This document shows positions 1-11,095 of a stretch of DNA of 64,000 nucleotides, piece after piece. Position 1 is the stretch's first letter, and every line of letters begins with the position of its first letter. This DNA comes from Alviniconcha marisindica (lineage: Eukaryota; Mollusca; Gastropoda; Provannidae). The position numbers and the translations under genes are program-made. Below the pieces are notes generated by a model that was not told where the DNA came from, did no database searches, and was given only the letters and a program-made list of their open reading frames with translations. The stretch covers positions 687,501 to 751,500 of the forward strand of contig JABMCL010002130.1 of assembly GCA_018857735.1 (NCBI GenBank). The letters run 5' to 3'.

Positions 1-237
1 AAACTCGTGAATACATTTGATCCTCCCACTTCTACACTGTTCTACACTTTTAATGTGATACAGATTGATGCACAGGTCTGGTGTCAAAGGTTTGCTCTCA
101 TTGTCATTATTTATATGCCTGTGTGTCTGCTGTCAGTTTTCTGGTTTGTTTGTTTGTTTGTTTTTGTTTATAGTTTGTATTGACTGAAGAAACAGTGTGT
201 TACATACTGTTATGTTTCAGTTTACTTTTGCACCAAG

Positions 238-376
238 ATGTATCCAGACTTCTTGACATGTGGAAGATGTGCTGATGAATATCCTCTGTCCCGCATTGAT
301 GATTTCATCATCCACAAGACATCATGCCTGCAGTCCCTTGGGGTCCACAACTATGATACTTTGGGAACTAGCACAG
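238..376 (+). CDS. Zinc-finger gene, first recognised coding exon (CCHC knuckle)
   Basis: The exon follows a TTTCAG acceptor ending at 220 and ends at ACAG|GTAGTG (donor at 377). It encodes 46 residues plus one base, including C8, C11, H26 and C30 of the BCL11-type knuckle. The 17 bases between acceptor and ATG have no in-frame stop, so translation could enter from an earlier exon left of the window. Confidence 0.8.
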
Positions 377-3300
377 GTAGTGGTTTTGACTGAATCCTTG
401 ATTTATTCAATTATTGCATCATCTGTATATGACTTAGTGCCAAAAGGTGCGCAAGAAAAGAGGACAGAGGTACTAGAAAATAAAGTTGACAGGATGTAAG
501 TGAGTAATGCATTTTTTGAATGAACACATGTGAAGTCATCCACCAGTGAAGGGAGAAGGCAGTGCTGCTCTTTGTTCCTGAGAAATTTGACTTTCAGTGT
601 GATTTGTGACAAGATGTTGAACATTACACATTACAACAAGCCCACATCACTGTGCTGCTAATCATGCAGTTAACTGTGAAAACCCAACTGATCTTACAAG
701 ATGTGATCCACATGAGTATTACCAAGTAAACTGTTGTTGTTCTGTGTCACACAGAACAGGATGCTACGCATAGTTTGTTGCAATACATAACGTTCAACAT
801 ACAGCCAATCTTGAACATTTTTAAATGAATAAAAAGCAACACATTTTGAAACATAAACAGTTATTCTTTAATAGAACAATATGTGACAAGGAAGATTTGA
901 TGATTTTTTTCTCAAATTTAAGCTTTCTTGACATAAACAGCAAATGATGTAAGAAATATGTCGTACATTACTATTTCAACAAGATGTACAATGCTGTTTG
1001 TTTCTTGATGAAAATGATAAATCAGTAACTTTTTATTACTGTAGAGTATAAAGACACATAACTCTTTCCATGTGAACAGTTTTTGCTGCATTAATTTTGT
1101 TGTAGTGGATAGCATTATGTTAAATAGACGACATGGTACTTTGTTTTTCATAACAAAATAAATAATACTTATTATTTAACAAACAAGTAAGTGTTTTATA
1201 AGAGAAAATGGAGCAAGTAAGAGTGAGTGCAACTTTTGCTGCTTTTGGGTGTCACAGGAAAACACACACGCAACCTGTCATCCATGCGTTTCTTGGTCAT
1301 GTTGACTCGGGTGCCTAGGACAAAAATAGTTAAACAGTTAACTTAAAAGTGAAAGAATTAATAATAATAAATAGAAAAAAATCATAATAAATATTACTAA
1401 AAACATCACAGCCAAAGGGTGAGGGTGTGTGTGCATGTGTCTGTGTGTGTCTGTATGATGGTGAGTGAAGTGCAATCTGTGAGGGTGTGTGTGCGTGTGT
1501 CTGTCTGTGTCTGTATGATGGTGAGTGAAGTGCAATCTGTGTGTGTGTGTGTGTGTGTGTGTGTCTGAGGTGTGTGTGCATGTGCTGTCTGTGTCTGTAT
1601 GATGGTGAGTGAAGTGCAATCTGTGTGTGTGTGTGAGGGTGTGTGTGCGTGTGTCTGTCTGTGTATGATGGTGAGTGAAGTGCAATCTGTGTGTGTCTGT
1701 CTGTGTCTGTATGATGGTGAGTGAAGTGCAATGTGTGTGTGTCTATGATGGTGAGTGAAGTGTAATCTGTGTGTGTGTGTGTGTGTCTGTATGATGGTGA
1801 GTGAAGTGCAATCTGTGTGTGTCTCTCTGTGTCTGTATGATGGTGAGTGAAGTGCAGTCTGTGTCTGTCTGTCTGTGTCTGTATGATGGTGAATGAAGTG
1901 CAATCTGTGTGTGTGTCTGATGATGTGGTGAAGTGCATCGTGTCTCTGTGTCTGATGAGGATGAAGTGCAATCTGTGTGTGTGTCTTATGTGGTGAGTGA
2001 AGTGCAATCTGTGTGTGTGTCTGTCTGTGTCTGTATGATGGTGAGTGAAGTGCAATCTGTGTGTGTGTCTGTCTGTGTCTGTATGATGGTGAGTGAAGTG
2101 CAGTCTGTGTGTTTTGTTTTTGACAATCAGCAGTGTGAGCATTAATTTCAAAACGTCTTGTCTCTTGACGATACCATAAGTAGTACTGCTGTCTGTCGGT
2201 CTTGCACACAATTCTGCAGTCAGCAGAAACTCAACTAGATATGTGCAGGTTCTTAAAAACTTGTGGTCAGTGTGACAGCAGTGTGTGTGTGTGTGTGTGT
2301 AGTGTGCACACTGTGCGTTGTGTCATGTTTGGTTGTACACATCTTTTTCAAGACATTGTGTATGCTGTATGCAAGTTCTAAAAAGTGTTAGCACTTTGTT
2401 ATGTTTACTAAACCTTTCTGCTTTTTTTATTTTTGCAACATTGTTCATTGTGAAGCACTTTATGCTTCCTAAGAGTTGGCACTCCAGAAATCTTCCATTC
2501 TTATTATTTTTATTATGCTTTTGCATGTCTGATTATGCTCTGTTGCTTATCTAATCATGTCTCTGCTTTTCTTTTCTGTTTTGACAGTGTTGACATGTTT
2601 CATCTGCCAGCAAGATTTCCACACTGCCAGGGGAGTTTTACAGCACATCCAGTATGTCCACCACATGGACATGTTCCTGCAGAAGACACCGTTGTCCATG
2701 GACCATATCTTCACTGATGCTCTTGATAAACAGGTGACCCTGGCAACAGAGTCTGCTGTTCCTATTAACAAATACACCACAGAGAATGGCGCAGTACCAG
2801 GTGTGGCCACAGCTGTAAGACCAAATGTTACAACAGCTACAACTTTCACTGACAACCGCTCCACTGTCACACACATATCAGACAGTCTCGATGTTTCACC
2901 ATCTAAGCAATCAGAGCTGCCAGTGACGTGTGCAAAGCTTTCTTTAGCGGAAGGCACAACCATCTGCTGTAATGGCAAAGAATGTCAGGTGACCATCAAC
3001 CCACCTGCCAAAGTTCCACCGCCGAAAAAGTGTTGCAGTTCTGTTGTGCCCAAGAAGCGAACTCGCCATATGCAGGAGCATGACTCTGAAGACATGGAGC
3101 AGTGCGCTCTTGAAACTCTTGCTTCCTTCCGTGGCCGCTTCCTGCTCAATCAGAAATCCAGATCGTGCCAGAAAAAACCCACCCGCAGAGCATGTCGATC
3201 TTCACGCAAATGCAAGGATAAATGCGTTTTGCGATGTGAGAGAGAAGTTGTCTGTGTGGAAAAGAGATCTGGTGTCCACAAAGAAGAGGGAGAGGAATGC

Positions 3301-6300
3301 AGCGATGAGGATGGCAGTCACAACGAAGTCTGCACTTCCGATGATTCTGAGCGTAAGACTGAGACCAGCCAACATAAGGTAGAAATATACAGCATTGAGA
3401 AAGACAGTGTCGTGAGTAGAAAAACAGTGATTATGAACTCTGGAATGACTGTGACCATGGAACCCACAAAGGCGGCAGCTCTCAAGGACAAAGAAGAAGA
3501 TCCGGTTCCACATGTTACACACAAGGCACCTGCATTTGCTTCTGGGAGCCAGAACCAGAACATGCCCAACCTGGATACTAGCAGAGAATCGGCCCAAATT
3601 CTGGCTGAGCTGTTTCACAAGTCGCCTCCTCTCGATCAAGCACTGGTGCTGATGCCAGTGTCTGTTCAGAACTTTCCAACACCTGCTGCAGACGCCAATG
3701 CCCCTCTCACTTCTCCTGCAGAAACGCAGGTAAACCAGCCACTTCCGGGACCGGCGCAGTCAAGCTTGCTGCCCCTCAGTGTGGCCTTCTCTTCCTCGGG
3801 CTCAATCAGCTTTGGAGACACTTTTGGTTCTGCAGACACCAACCCCAGCATACCAAATCCATTGGATATGGATGCCAGCGTTCATGTCTCAAAATCTCTA
3901 AGACAGATGACCGTATCACCACCAGCGGAAATGCACCAGCTCCATGAACTCGATGCCCTGACGACTTCCATGCGCTTCTTTGATTCCTTGGACCCAGTGA
4001 GCAATGACGGTTCAGCACTGGTGGTGTCGGACATGCCACTCACCCCAGGCAGCAGCGCCTGCAGTGTTGGGCAGAATGAGGGCAGTGCTGATGAGAAAGA
4101 TGGTAGGAAAGTGGCGGCTGGGAAAAAGCGACGCTACCCAACGTCTCGCCCCTACAAGTGCGGGGAGTGTGACCAAGCTTTCAACCAGCCTATCCATCTG
4201 AAGAAACACATGAGCAAGCACACAGGTAGTGCTGCATGTTTGAATAGTCATAGCAACAATGAAATATAATCAGGACTAGAAATTCCTGGCATTGGGCCAG
4301 GACCAGTGAATCAGTAACTGCTACTGGTCCCCCAGCACTTTCACTGGTCCCCAGCACTTTCACTGGTCCCCAGCACTTGCACTTTCACTGGTCCCCAGCA
4401 CTTTCACTGGTCCCCCAGCACTTTCACTGGTCCCCCAGCACTTTCACTGGTCCCCCAGCACTTTCACTGGTCCCCCAGCACTGTCACTGGTCCCCCAGCA
4501 CTGTCACTGGTCCCCCAGCACTTTCACTGGTCCCCCAGCACTTTCACTGGTCCCCCAGCTCACTGTCGCACTTCACTGGTCCCCAGCACTGTCACTGGTC
4601 CCCCAGCACTGTCACTGGTCCCCCAGCACTGTCACTGGTCCCCCAGCACTGTCACTGGTCCCCCAGCACTTTCACTGGTCCCCAGCACTTTCACTGGTCC
4701 CCAGCACTGTCACTGGTCCCCCAGCACTGTCACTGGTCCCCAGCACTGTCACTGGTCCCCCAGCACTGTCACTGGTCCCCAGCACTGTCACTGGTCCCCC
4801 AGCACTGTCACTGGTCCCTCAGCACTGTCACTGGTCCCCAGCACTGTCACTGGTCCCCAGCACTGTCACTGGTCCCCCAGCACTGTCACTGGTCCCCAGC
4901 ACTGTCACTGGTCCCCCAGCACTGTCACTGGTCCCCCAGCACTGTCACTGGTCCCCAGCACTGTCACTGGTCCCCCAGCACTGTCACTGGTCCCCCAGCA
5001 CTGTCACTGGTCCCCCATGAAAGTGGTTGGGTTACGGCCGCAGAAACAAAGACCGTTATTTCATGGGGTGGGAAGGGCTTCACACTTCCCCTGCCAGTGT
5101 GTCATAGCTTAGAAATATGTACATGTTTACATGTATGTATGTATGTGTAATTAGCTCTAGATCTTTGGTCCCTTGTTTCAGTGAAGGTGGATCCAAAAAA
5201 GCATACATGCTTATCTATTACAGTATTAGTATTTTACCCTGATTAATAAAGAATTTTGTCATTAGAATTACTGGTCCAGCGGACCAGTGAAAAGGAGAGT
5301 TCTATTGGTCTGCTGGCAGTTTTAGTGCTCATGGACCACCGGACCAGTGGGAAGGAGAGTTCTATTGGTCTGCTGGCAGTTTTAGTGCTCATGGACCACC
5401 GGACCAGTGGGAAGGAGAGTTCTATTGGTCTGCTGGCAGTTTTAGTGCTCATGGACCACCGGACCAGTGGGAAGGAGAGTTCTATTGGTCTGCTGGCAGT
5501 TTTATTGCTCATGGACCACCGGACCAGTGGGAAGGAGAGTTCTATTGGTCTGCTGGCAGTTTATTGCTCATGGACCACCGGACCAGTGGGAAGGAGAGTT
5601 CTATTGGTCTGCTGGCAGTTTTATTGCTCATGGACCACCGGACCAGTGGGAAGGAGAGTTCTATTGGTCTGCTGGCAGTTTTATTGCTCATGGACCACCG
5701 GACCAGTGGGAAGGAGAGTTCTATTGGTCTGCTGGCAGTTTTAGTGCTCATGGACCACCGGACCAGTGGGAAGGAGAGTTCTATTGGTCTGCTGGCAGTT
5801 TTATGTGCTCATGGAGGACGGGGAGCTAGGCTGCTGGCAGTTAGCTCATGGACCACCGGACCAGTGGGAAGGAGAGTTCTATTGGTCTGCTGGCAGTTTT
5901 AGTGCTCATGGACCACCGGACCAGTGGGAATTTCAAGCCCTGATATTAGATATATAATTATGTCATATATTTTGTCATTTGTGACAACGTATGGAGTAGA
6001 AAATTTAATGACTGTAACTGGTGAAATATTAATCTGGCAGACGACAGTCTGTGTGAACTACTGCCTTGCCCATGTGGATCACTCTTCATGGACTGCTTGT
6101 TTGTAATGCATGAAGGCTAAAACCTACATTCAAAAGACTCTTTTTTTTTCCGATGTGTGCAGGTTAATTCTTACTCACTTGAAAAAGTTAAACCTTTATT
6201 TACAGAATAACTGCAAACCACTCCAGGAGCAATAAGAAGCTTATTCACAACCTACCTGTTTGAAATTAGTAATTTTCATGTTTGTAATGTGCTGAGTGCA

Positions 6301-7157
6301 ATTTCTCATGGAGTTTTATTTTTCAGGAGTGAAGCCTTTCAAGTGTGAAAAATGTGATTACTCCACTGTTGAGCGAAGCCACCTGAAAGCTCACAACCGA
6401 ATTCATACAGGTACGACTTGATTGCATAAACTTCACCAATTTATGATGTAATAATAGCTTGCATAGTTGATAGAGCACCCTGTCTGGGGGGATAGATCAT
6501 ATAACCTGCTCATCACACCGGCACACAGACTGATCAGTGTTATGGGTGGGGGTAGGTTGGAAAGTGGCAGGTGTCGGGTAGAAGCCTTGGCTGCCCGTTG
6601 TCTCACTGGCAGGGAGTCCAGTTGATATCTGCTGCCCTCTGACAGGTGTGCTTTGGTGCCAGACACTGGTCAAGCCTGTAGACTGATGGCCTGTAATGTC
6701 CAAGCATCATAGCAGCAGGTGGACTAAGGTCCTGATCATTCCTGTCTAGTGTGTGTGTGTGCACGCATGTATGTGCATGTGCGTGTATATGGTGTGTGTA
6801 TAGTGTGTACATTATTATTACTTGTTGCAGCCACGTCGCAGGAAAATGTCCTATTACGCTTGCTGAAAGAAGATGCGTGCATGTTCACATTGCGCAAAGA
6901 CCCTGAATAAATGAAGGATATACCCCACATGCTTTCAGCTCTGTTTGGCTGTTTCAGGAGAGAAACCATTCCGGTGTCAGCTCTGTTTGGTTGTTTCAGG
7001 AGAGAAACCATTCCGGTGTCAGTTCTGCAGCTACGCCACTGCCCAGAACAGCACTCTCAGGGTCCACCTCAGGCGTCACCACCAGGACAGAGAGGGTGCT
7101 GCCATGGCAACCACTCCACCGGCCAGTCAGCAAGGCTTACAGAAACACCCGCAGTGA
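238..7157 (+). CDS. C2H2 zinc-finger protein with BCL11-like N-terminus (four exons)
   Basis: Coding exons are 238-376, 2588-4225, 6327-6410 and 7000-7157. Every junction is phase 1 (G|TG, G|GA, G|GA) with GT/AG borders, and the joined frame is 673 codons including TGA. Residues 8-30 form a CCHC knuckle (C8, C11, H26, C30) with LTCGxC, then PL, then FIxHK. Residues 50-71 form a C2H2 finger (C50, C53, H66, H71). Both resemble the BCL11A/B N-terminus. Residues about 80-560 are low-complexity Ser/Pro/acidic sequence with basic KKR patches. Residues 569-591, 597-619 and 625-648 are C2H2 fingers joined by HTGxKPF linkers; the last two resemble ZFP64/ZNF513-type fingers. Inferred role: nuclear DNA-binding transcription regulator. 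ATG 238 is the first in its exon, but the exon has an acceptor at 219-220 and the frame is open back to it, so upstream exons are possible. Confidence 0.88.
377..2587 (+). other. Intron 1 of the zinc-finger gene
   Basis: The intron is 2.2 kb and AT-rich. It contains a GTGAGTGAAGTGCAATCTGT-based array (about 1416-2130), a short GT run near 2281-2300, and an AATAAA hexamer near 830 that could allow early polyadenylation. No conserved coding sequence is visible. It ends in a T-rich tract and TTTTGACAG. Confidence 0.75.
1416..2130. repeat. Minisatellite mixed with (GT)n, intron 1
   Basis: The motif GATGGTGAGTGAAGTGCAAT recurs about 13 times, separated by variable (TG)n and (TCTG)n stretches, giving irregular spacing of roughly 45-75 bp. 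The opposite-strand open frames rich in His and Thr are by-products of the repeat. Confidence 0.9.
2588..4225 (+). CDS. Zinc-finger gene, large exon 2 (BCL11-like finger, linker, first C-terminal finger)
   Basis: Acceptor TTTTGACAG ends at 2587 and donor ACAG|GTAGTG starts at 4226. The exon opens with TG, which completes GTG (Val) with the G of exon 1. The LTCFIC...H...H finger lies right after the junction. The next 480 residues have no recognised fold. A basic KKRR stretch precedes the finger PYKCGEC...[11 protein letters not shown] at the 3' end. Codon use is even and coding-like throughout. Confidence 0.9.
4325..5020. repeat. 20-bp minisatellite CACTGGTCCCCCAGCACTGT
   Basis: About 34 units of 19-20 bp. 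They differ in TTTCAC or TGTCAC, and in four or five C residues. The array starts beside a small hairpin (GGACCAGTG ... ACTGGTCC, about 4300-4331). The long [11 protein letters not shown] frame is a repeat artefact. Confidence 0.95.
5270..5930. repeat. 60-bp minisatellite, 11 copies
   Basis: Units are near identical, 59-60 bp, each containing GGACCAGTGGGAAGGAGAGT and CTATTGGTCTGCTGGCAGTT. The first unit begins at the hairpin ACTGGTCC-agc-GGACCAGT (about 5270-5288). One unit near 5810-5850 is disrupted. GGACCAGTG is the reverse complement of the CACTGGTCC core in the preceding array. Confidence 0.95.
6327..6410 (+). CDS. Zinc-finger gene exon 3 (second C-terminal finger)
   Basis: The 84-bp exon has phase 1 at both ends. 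It encodes the linker GVKP and one full C2H2 finger (CEKC ... HLKAHNRIH) ending in HTG. Flanks are TTTTTCAG and GTACGA. A single exon carrying a single finger, symmetric in phase, could be skipped without frame loss. Confidence 0.9.
6411..6999 (+). other. Intron 3 of the zinc-finger gene
   Basis: The intron is 589 bp to the downstream acceptor, or 547 bp to the upstream one at 6957. It contains a short (GT)n near 6750-6800 and otherwise unique sequence. Confidence 0.75.
6939..7022 (+). repeat. 42-bp tandem duplication of the exon 4 acceptor
   Basis: Units 6939-6980 and 6981-7022 differ at one base (GGCTG versus GGTTG). Each holds a pyrimidine tract, TTTCAG and the first coding bases for GEKPFRCQ. 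Because 42 is divisible by three, both acceptors (AG at 6956-6957 and 6998-6999) join exon 3 in frame. The upstream choice adds [14 protein letters not shown]. Confidence 0.92.
7000..7157 (+). CDS. Zinc-finger gene terminal coding exon 4
   Basis: It encodes the third C-terminal finger (C627, C630, H643, H647 or H648) and a short tail ending at TGA 7155-7157. It starts at 7000, or at 6958 if the upstream duplicated acceptor is used. The frame continues correctly from exon 3 in both cases. Confidence 0.88.
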
Positions 7158-7737
7158 TGCTGCTGCACGCGCAGTCCACTTTCCTCCATGGCAGTTCTGA
7201 ACCCATATCACTAGCTGCCCTGAATTTGGTCTGTTTCAAAATCACATTTACCCATAAGGAAAAAGAACTAAGAACCCTGATGACCACATACAGTGTGTGA
7301 TTGTCTGATCCAAAGGCACAGAGCCAGAGCTCTGTTGAAATTGGCTAGGGCAGGCATAGCACAACACTGTGTGTTGGAACAGACTGAGAGTTGTGAGGGC
7401 TAGCTTTGCCTGAGGGGAGGGAAGTGCTGGATACATGCTGGTCTCAGTTAATAAGGAGTGCTCTCCCTGTATGTAAATAACGGCATGCCTACTTATTTGC
7501 CTTATGCATTACCATTAACAGGCTTTTTCACACTTTTGAAGCATTGTTTTCAAAACATTATGTTGAGGTACTTGATGACATTTGTCTGTTTTTTGCTTGT
7601 GTAAAAGAACCATGCAAGTCCGTTGTGGCAAGTTTTCATCCAGCCATATGTGGTACAACTTGAACAATGTTGTATGCTTTGAGACTGTGTAAGTGATAAA
7701 GTTAAAACTTTTTATGATGGTAACCCCCATACGTTTT
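7158..7737 (+). other. 3' flank or 3' UTR of the zinc-finger gene
   Basis: Unique AT-rich sequence with no coding signal. I see no canonical AATAAA soon after the stop, so the transcript end is not fixed. Confidence 0.4.
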
Positions 7738-8230
7738 TACATTCGCATACTGTCCAGGTGGTTTACTCCTTCATTGCATCTAGGCTGGGCTATTGTAATT
7801 CCAAGTTTGCTGGTTTGCCAGCAGCTGAAATCAATTGTCTACAGAGGATCCAAACCTGCAGCCCTGGTTACTTCTGAGCAAATTACAGAGGGAACCTGTT
7901 TCATTACTGTTGCAGCGCTTACACTGGTGACCCGTTTCTGCTTGAACAGACTACAAGGTTGCAACACTGGCCTTTGATCACTGTGATGACTCGTTACCAC
8001 CATACCTTTCCTCATCTCTTGACATCCAGCAGCCTCTTGCTCACCGAGAGCCCGTAACGAGAACCTGCTGAAAGTGAATCGGAAAAATCTCAAGGCATAT
8101 GGTCATCGTTCTTTGATCAGGCCCCCACTATCTGGAACTCTCTTCCGTCTGCAGTCTGCCAGTCAGCTTCTCTTGCTTCCTTTAAAACAAACCTCAGAGC
8201 CCACCTCTTTGTAAAGTCATTCCAGCTAGG
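7738..8230 (+). pseudogene. Decayed non-LTR retrotransposon reverse transcriptase, C-terminal part
   Basis: Translation gives VQVVYSFIASRLGYCNS, AGLPAAEINCLQRIQ, then LLLQRLHW-stop-PVSA-stop-TDYKVATL, PPYLSSSLD, and, after frame changes, YGHRSFDQAPTIWNSLPSA and SLASFKTNLRAHLF. These are the ordered motifs at the C-terminal end of CR1/L2-like LINE reverse transcriptases. Several stops and frame breaks show it is dead. No 5' part is seen. Confidence 0.85.
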
Positions 8231-8399
8231 CCAGCCACCTGCCCAGTGAGGGGAAGTGGAGGGGGAGGGGGGTGGGGTTATGGGGGAGGAAAGGAGAGAG
8301 TGTGTGTGTTTGAAGGGAGGGGAAGCTTCATTGTTGGGCTGGTGAGTGTGAATGTATGTATGTAGAATCTTTCGTGGTACTTGCTTGGTTAACTTGTTT

Positions 8400-8685
8400 A
8401 ACACTGAGTTGTCTCTGAAGAGGTACTGGCAGAGAACAATATCCCAGGAGGTGGGGGAAGAGGGAGACTATGCCTAACGCTACACTGTCACCACCACAAT
8501 GACTCCTGCATTCAGGTGGGCAGCGATGAGTGCCATTTTAGTGTTTCATAATTGCGGGGAACAAAGCCACAAGAAGATGTCCACAGATCACAACTTTTGA
8601 AGAGAAAGGAGAGCCCAAGCAGAATCAAGCCAAGGTCCCTCTGCTTACCAGCCTAACGCCTTACACTAGGCCAAACCGGCTCTCC
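8400..8685 (-). mobile_element. tRNA-derived SINE (family A), copy 1
   Basis: On the minus strand the element starts GAGCCGGTTTGGCCTAGTGT, close to a Pol III A-box (TGGCCTAGTGG), followed by GGCGTTAGGCTGGTAAGCAG. It ends in a body with CATCGCTGCCCA and CTCCTGGGATATTG. Three further copies lie at 35282-35610, 47160-47448 and 57790-58012. Confidence 0.8.
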
Positions 8686-9354
8686 TTTGATGTTACTTGA
8701 TACTGTATTCGGAGTGTGATACATTTGTTTGGTGTACAAGGTATTGTGTGTGGGATTTAAAAAAAAAAAAAATGTGCATGCAGGTGTGTATAAGGCCTTT
8801 GTGTGGGAGATGTGTTGCAAGCTGGTTATTGCTGTTATTTGTGGACAGCGCCAGGACGCAGCACTGGCATTGAAGTGTGCTTTCTGTGTGTTACCTGTGA
8901 TTGTATTCATGCTGGTTTTGATGACCTTAACTTAGCATCAAGGTCAAAAGGCTGCTAAAAACGTAAAATTGCAAGTTGTGATTTTCCTGCAACTTTTCTT
9001 TTTCGTCAGCTTGAAACATTACATGGCCGGTTGTGGCTGTCTGGATATTTATCAATACAATAAGTGAAATAATAATTCTAATTGCTTTCTGGTATCACTA
9101 AACTATTGGTTTCTCAGTAGATCGTATGAATGCACATTCAGTGTTGTATTGCCTCAAAGGATGATTATGATCCGATACATATTGAATTAAACCACCTAAA
9201 AGAAACAATGAGCAAGTGGTCTGAAAAGACGGCTGGTTCTTCGTCAGGTTTTGCTCACAGACGAGCGGTGGTCCTTGATAAAGGTTCCATTCGCATGGAT
9301 ACAGTTGTCCAGTTTCTGGAAAAAATGTCCCAACACAGGGGTGGTCTCGGTTTT
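8686..9354. other. Unique sequence, no gene recognised
   Basis: AT-rich with an A13 run near 8759-8772. Open frames here are short and resemble nothing known. Confidence 0.4.
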
Positions 9355-9660
9355 AGGATTCAGCTGTATTTTATGTTATTGGGGTTCCACTGTATTAGTT
9401 ATTATCAGGGTTCTGCTGTATTATTTATTATTGGGGTTCAGGTGTATTATTTGTTATCGTGGTTTCACTGTATTAGTTATTATCAGGGTTCAGCTGTATT
9501 ATTTATTATTGGGGTTCATTTGTATTATTTAATATCGGGGTTCAGCTGTATTATTATTAGGGTTCAGCTGTATTATATTTATTATCAGGGTTCAGCTGTA
9601 CTGTTTATTACTGGGGTTCAGCTGTACTGTTTATTACTGGGGTTCAGCTGTACTGTTTAC
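9355..9660. repeat. About 25-bp minisatellite GGGTTCAGCTGTATTATTTA
   Basis: About 12 irregular units of GGGTTCAGCTGTATTATTTATTATT type, with spacing of 18-30 bp. Confidence 0.85.
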
Positions 9661-9915
9661 TTCGTTCATCTTCATGAATGTTAAAAATGTGTCCCCCAAG
9701 ATCCTTGTTGAACTGTTGAAAATTGAATATTGACCATGATTACAGTTTTACATATTTTTACAATGTTGTGTTGACATTTCGTTTTGTTTGTTGCATAAAT
9801 GAACCATTAGAGAGTGATCTACACGTGTAGTCAAAAATACATTACATCAGCAGATGTTTTACTTGTATGACAGAGGTACCATGCTGGCTGAAATTTACAC
9901 CCCACCCCCCACCCC

Positions 9916-9953
<38 letters not shown>

Positions 9954-10904
9954 ACACACACTACAAGTGAGTGAATATGTTGGACTGAACGCAACACATA
10001 CTGCTGATGATGATGCAGTCCATTTTAGTTTATTACTTTCTTCACTGGCAGAGCAATGAGGCCCATACAATGTATACAGTGTACAAAACCTGACACTAAC
10101 AGACCTGGACAATGATATTTCTTCTCTCTTCTCCCCCCCCCCCCACCCCACCCCCCCAACTCAGAATTGGTTTTATTCAACACAGAAAAGACATAACCTG
10201 GCCGACTTAAATGCCCACCAGGTTCACACCTGCAGTCCAGCTTAATACACATGCAAGAGAGAACATCCCCATATCACATGTCTGGCAGTCGAACCAGAAA
10301 TGCACAAAGGGCAGACATTAAGCATTATATGGACTATTGGACGGCGTACATATCGGAATACATGCAGTTAGACAGAGGCTGCTGTCACACTGATTATGTC
10401 CTATGGAAAAAGCACCCTACACAATTCACAACTGTGTGCAAGTGCATAAGAACAAGAAAAAAGCTCTCCCAATCCAGAGCAATTCTGTCAGACCACAAGC
10501 CCACCAACTGTTTGCTCCTACACACAGTGTTCTGAAGTAAAGCTCAAGTGTTGCCCAAGTTCTCTTTACACATTAGGAATCTTCTGTCAGGTAAGTATGT
10601 GCATCACAGACTGACAATAATGACAGAGTGAGAAGTATTTATATCTTGCTGTCAGTTTCAACAAAAAAGTACTGGCACTTCTTTTGCATGGCTAACACTT
10701 CACAGCCCTTTCTGCAAGAAGTGGAATGACAGGCAGTGCAGTAACACTCCACACACACTGAACATACACACCTGATAAAAGCATTTCAAGAAAAGCCTGT
10801 ATAAGAACAGCCTGGTCACCAAAAGCATTGCACAAGTAAATAACTGAGGTGCACAGGTTGGTAGGGTGGATAAGCCGGTGACTTTCTGTCATTACAACAC
10901 CTGA

Positions 10905-11095
10905 ACAGTCACCATGTTGTCATTACTACACCTAAACAGTCATCATCATTACCACACCTAAACAGTCATCATCATTACCACACCTAAACATCATTACCAC
11001 ACCTAAACAGTCGTCATTACTACACCTAAACTGTCAACAGATCATTACCACACCTAAACAGTCAACATACCATCATTACTACACCTAAACGGTAA
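10905..11095. repeat. Short array ACCACACCTAAACAGTCATC
   Basis: About eight irregular units of 17-28 bp built on CATTACYACACCTAAACAGTC. Confidence 0.8.

Larger units (their letters stand above)
4226..6326 (+). other. Intron 2 of the zinc-finger gene
   Basis: The intron is 2.1 kb and dominated by two minisatellites (4325-5020 and 5270-5930). The remainder is AT-rich with no gene signal. The acceptor TTTTTCAG ends at 6326. Confidence 0.8.

Noticed and set aside
4377..5150. 257-codon plus-strand frame rich in [11 protein letters not shown]
   Set aside because: Entirely produced by the 20-bp minisatellite inside intron 2.
9130..9684. 184-codon plus-strand frame
   Set aside because: The second half is the GGGTTCAGCTGTATTATTTA repeat; the first half has no recognised similarity.
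10251..10535. 94-codon plus-strand frame
   Set aside because: No recognised motif. It lies in the interval that is probably 3' to RELCH.
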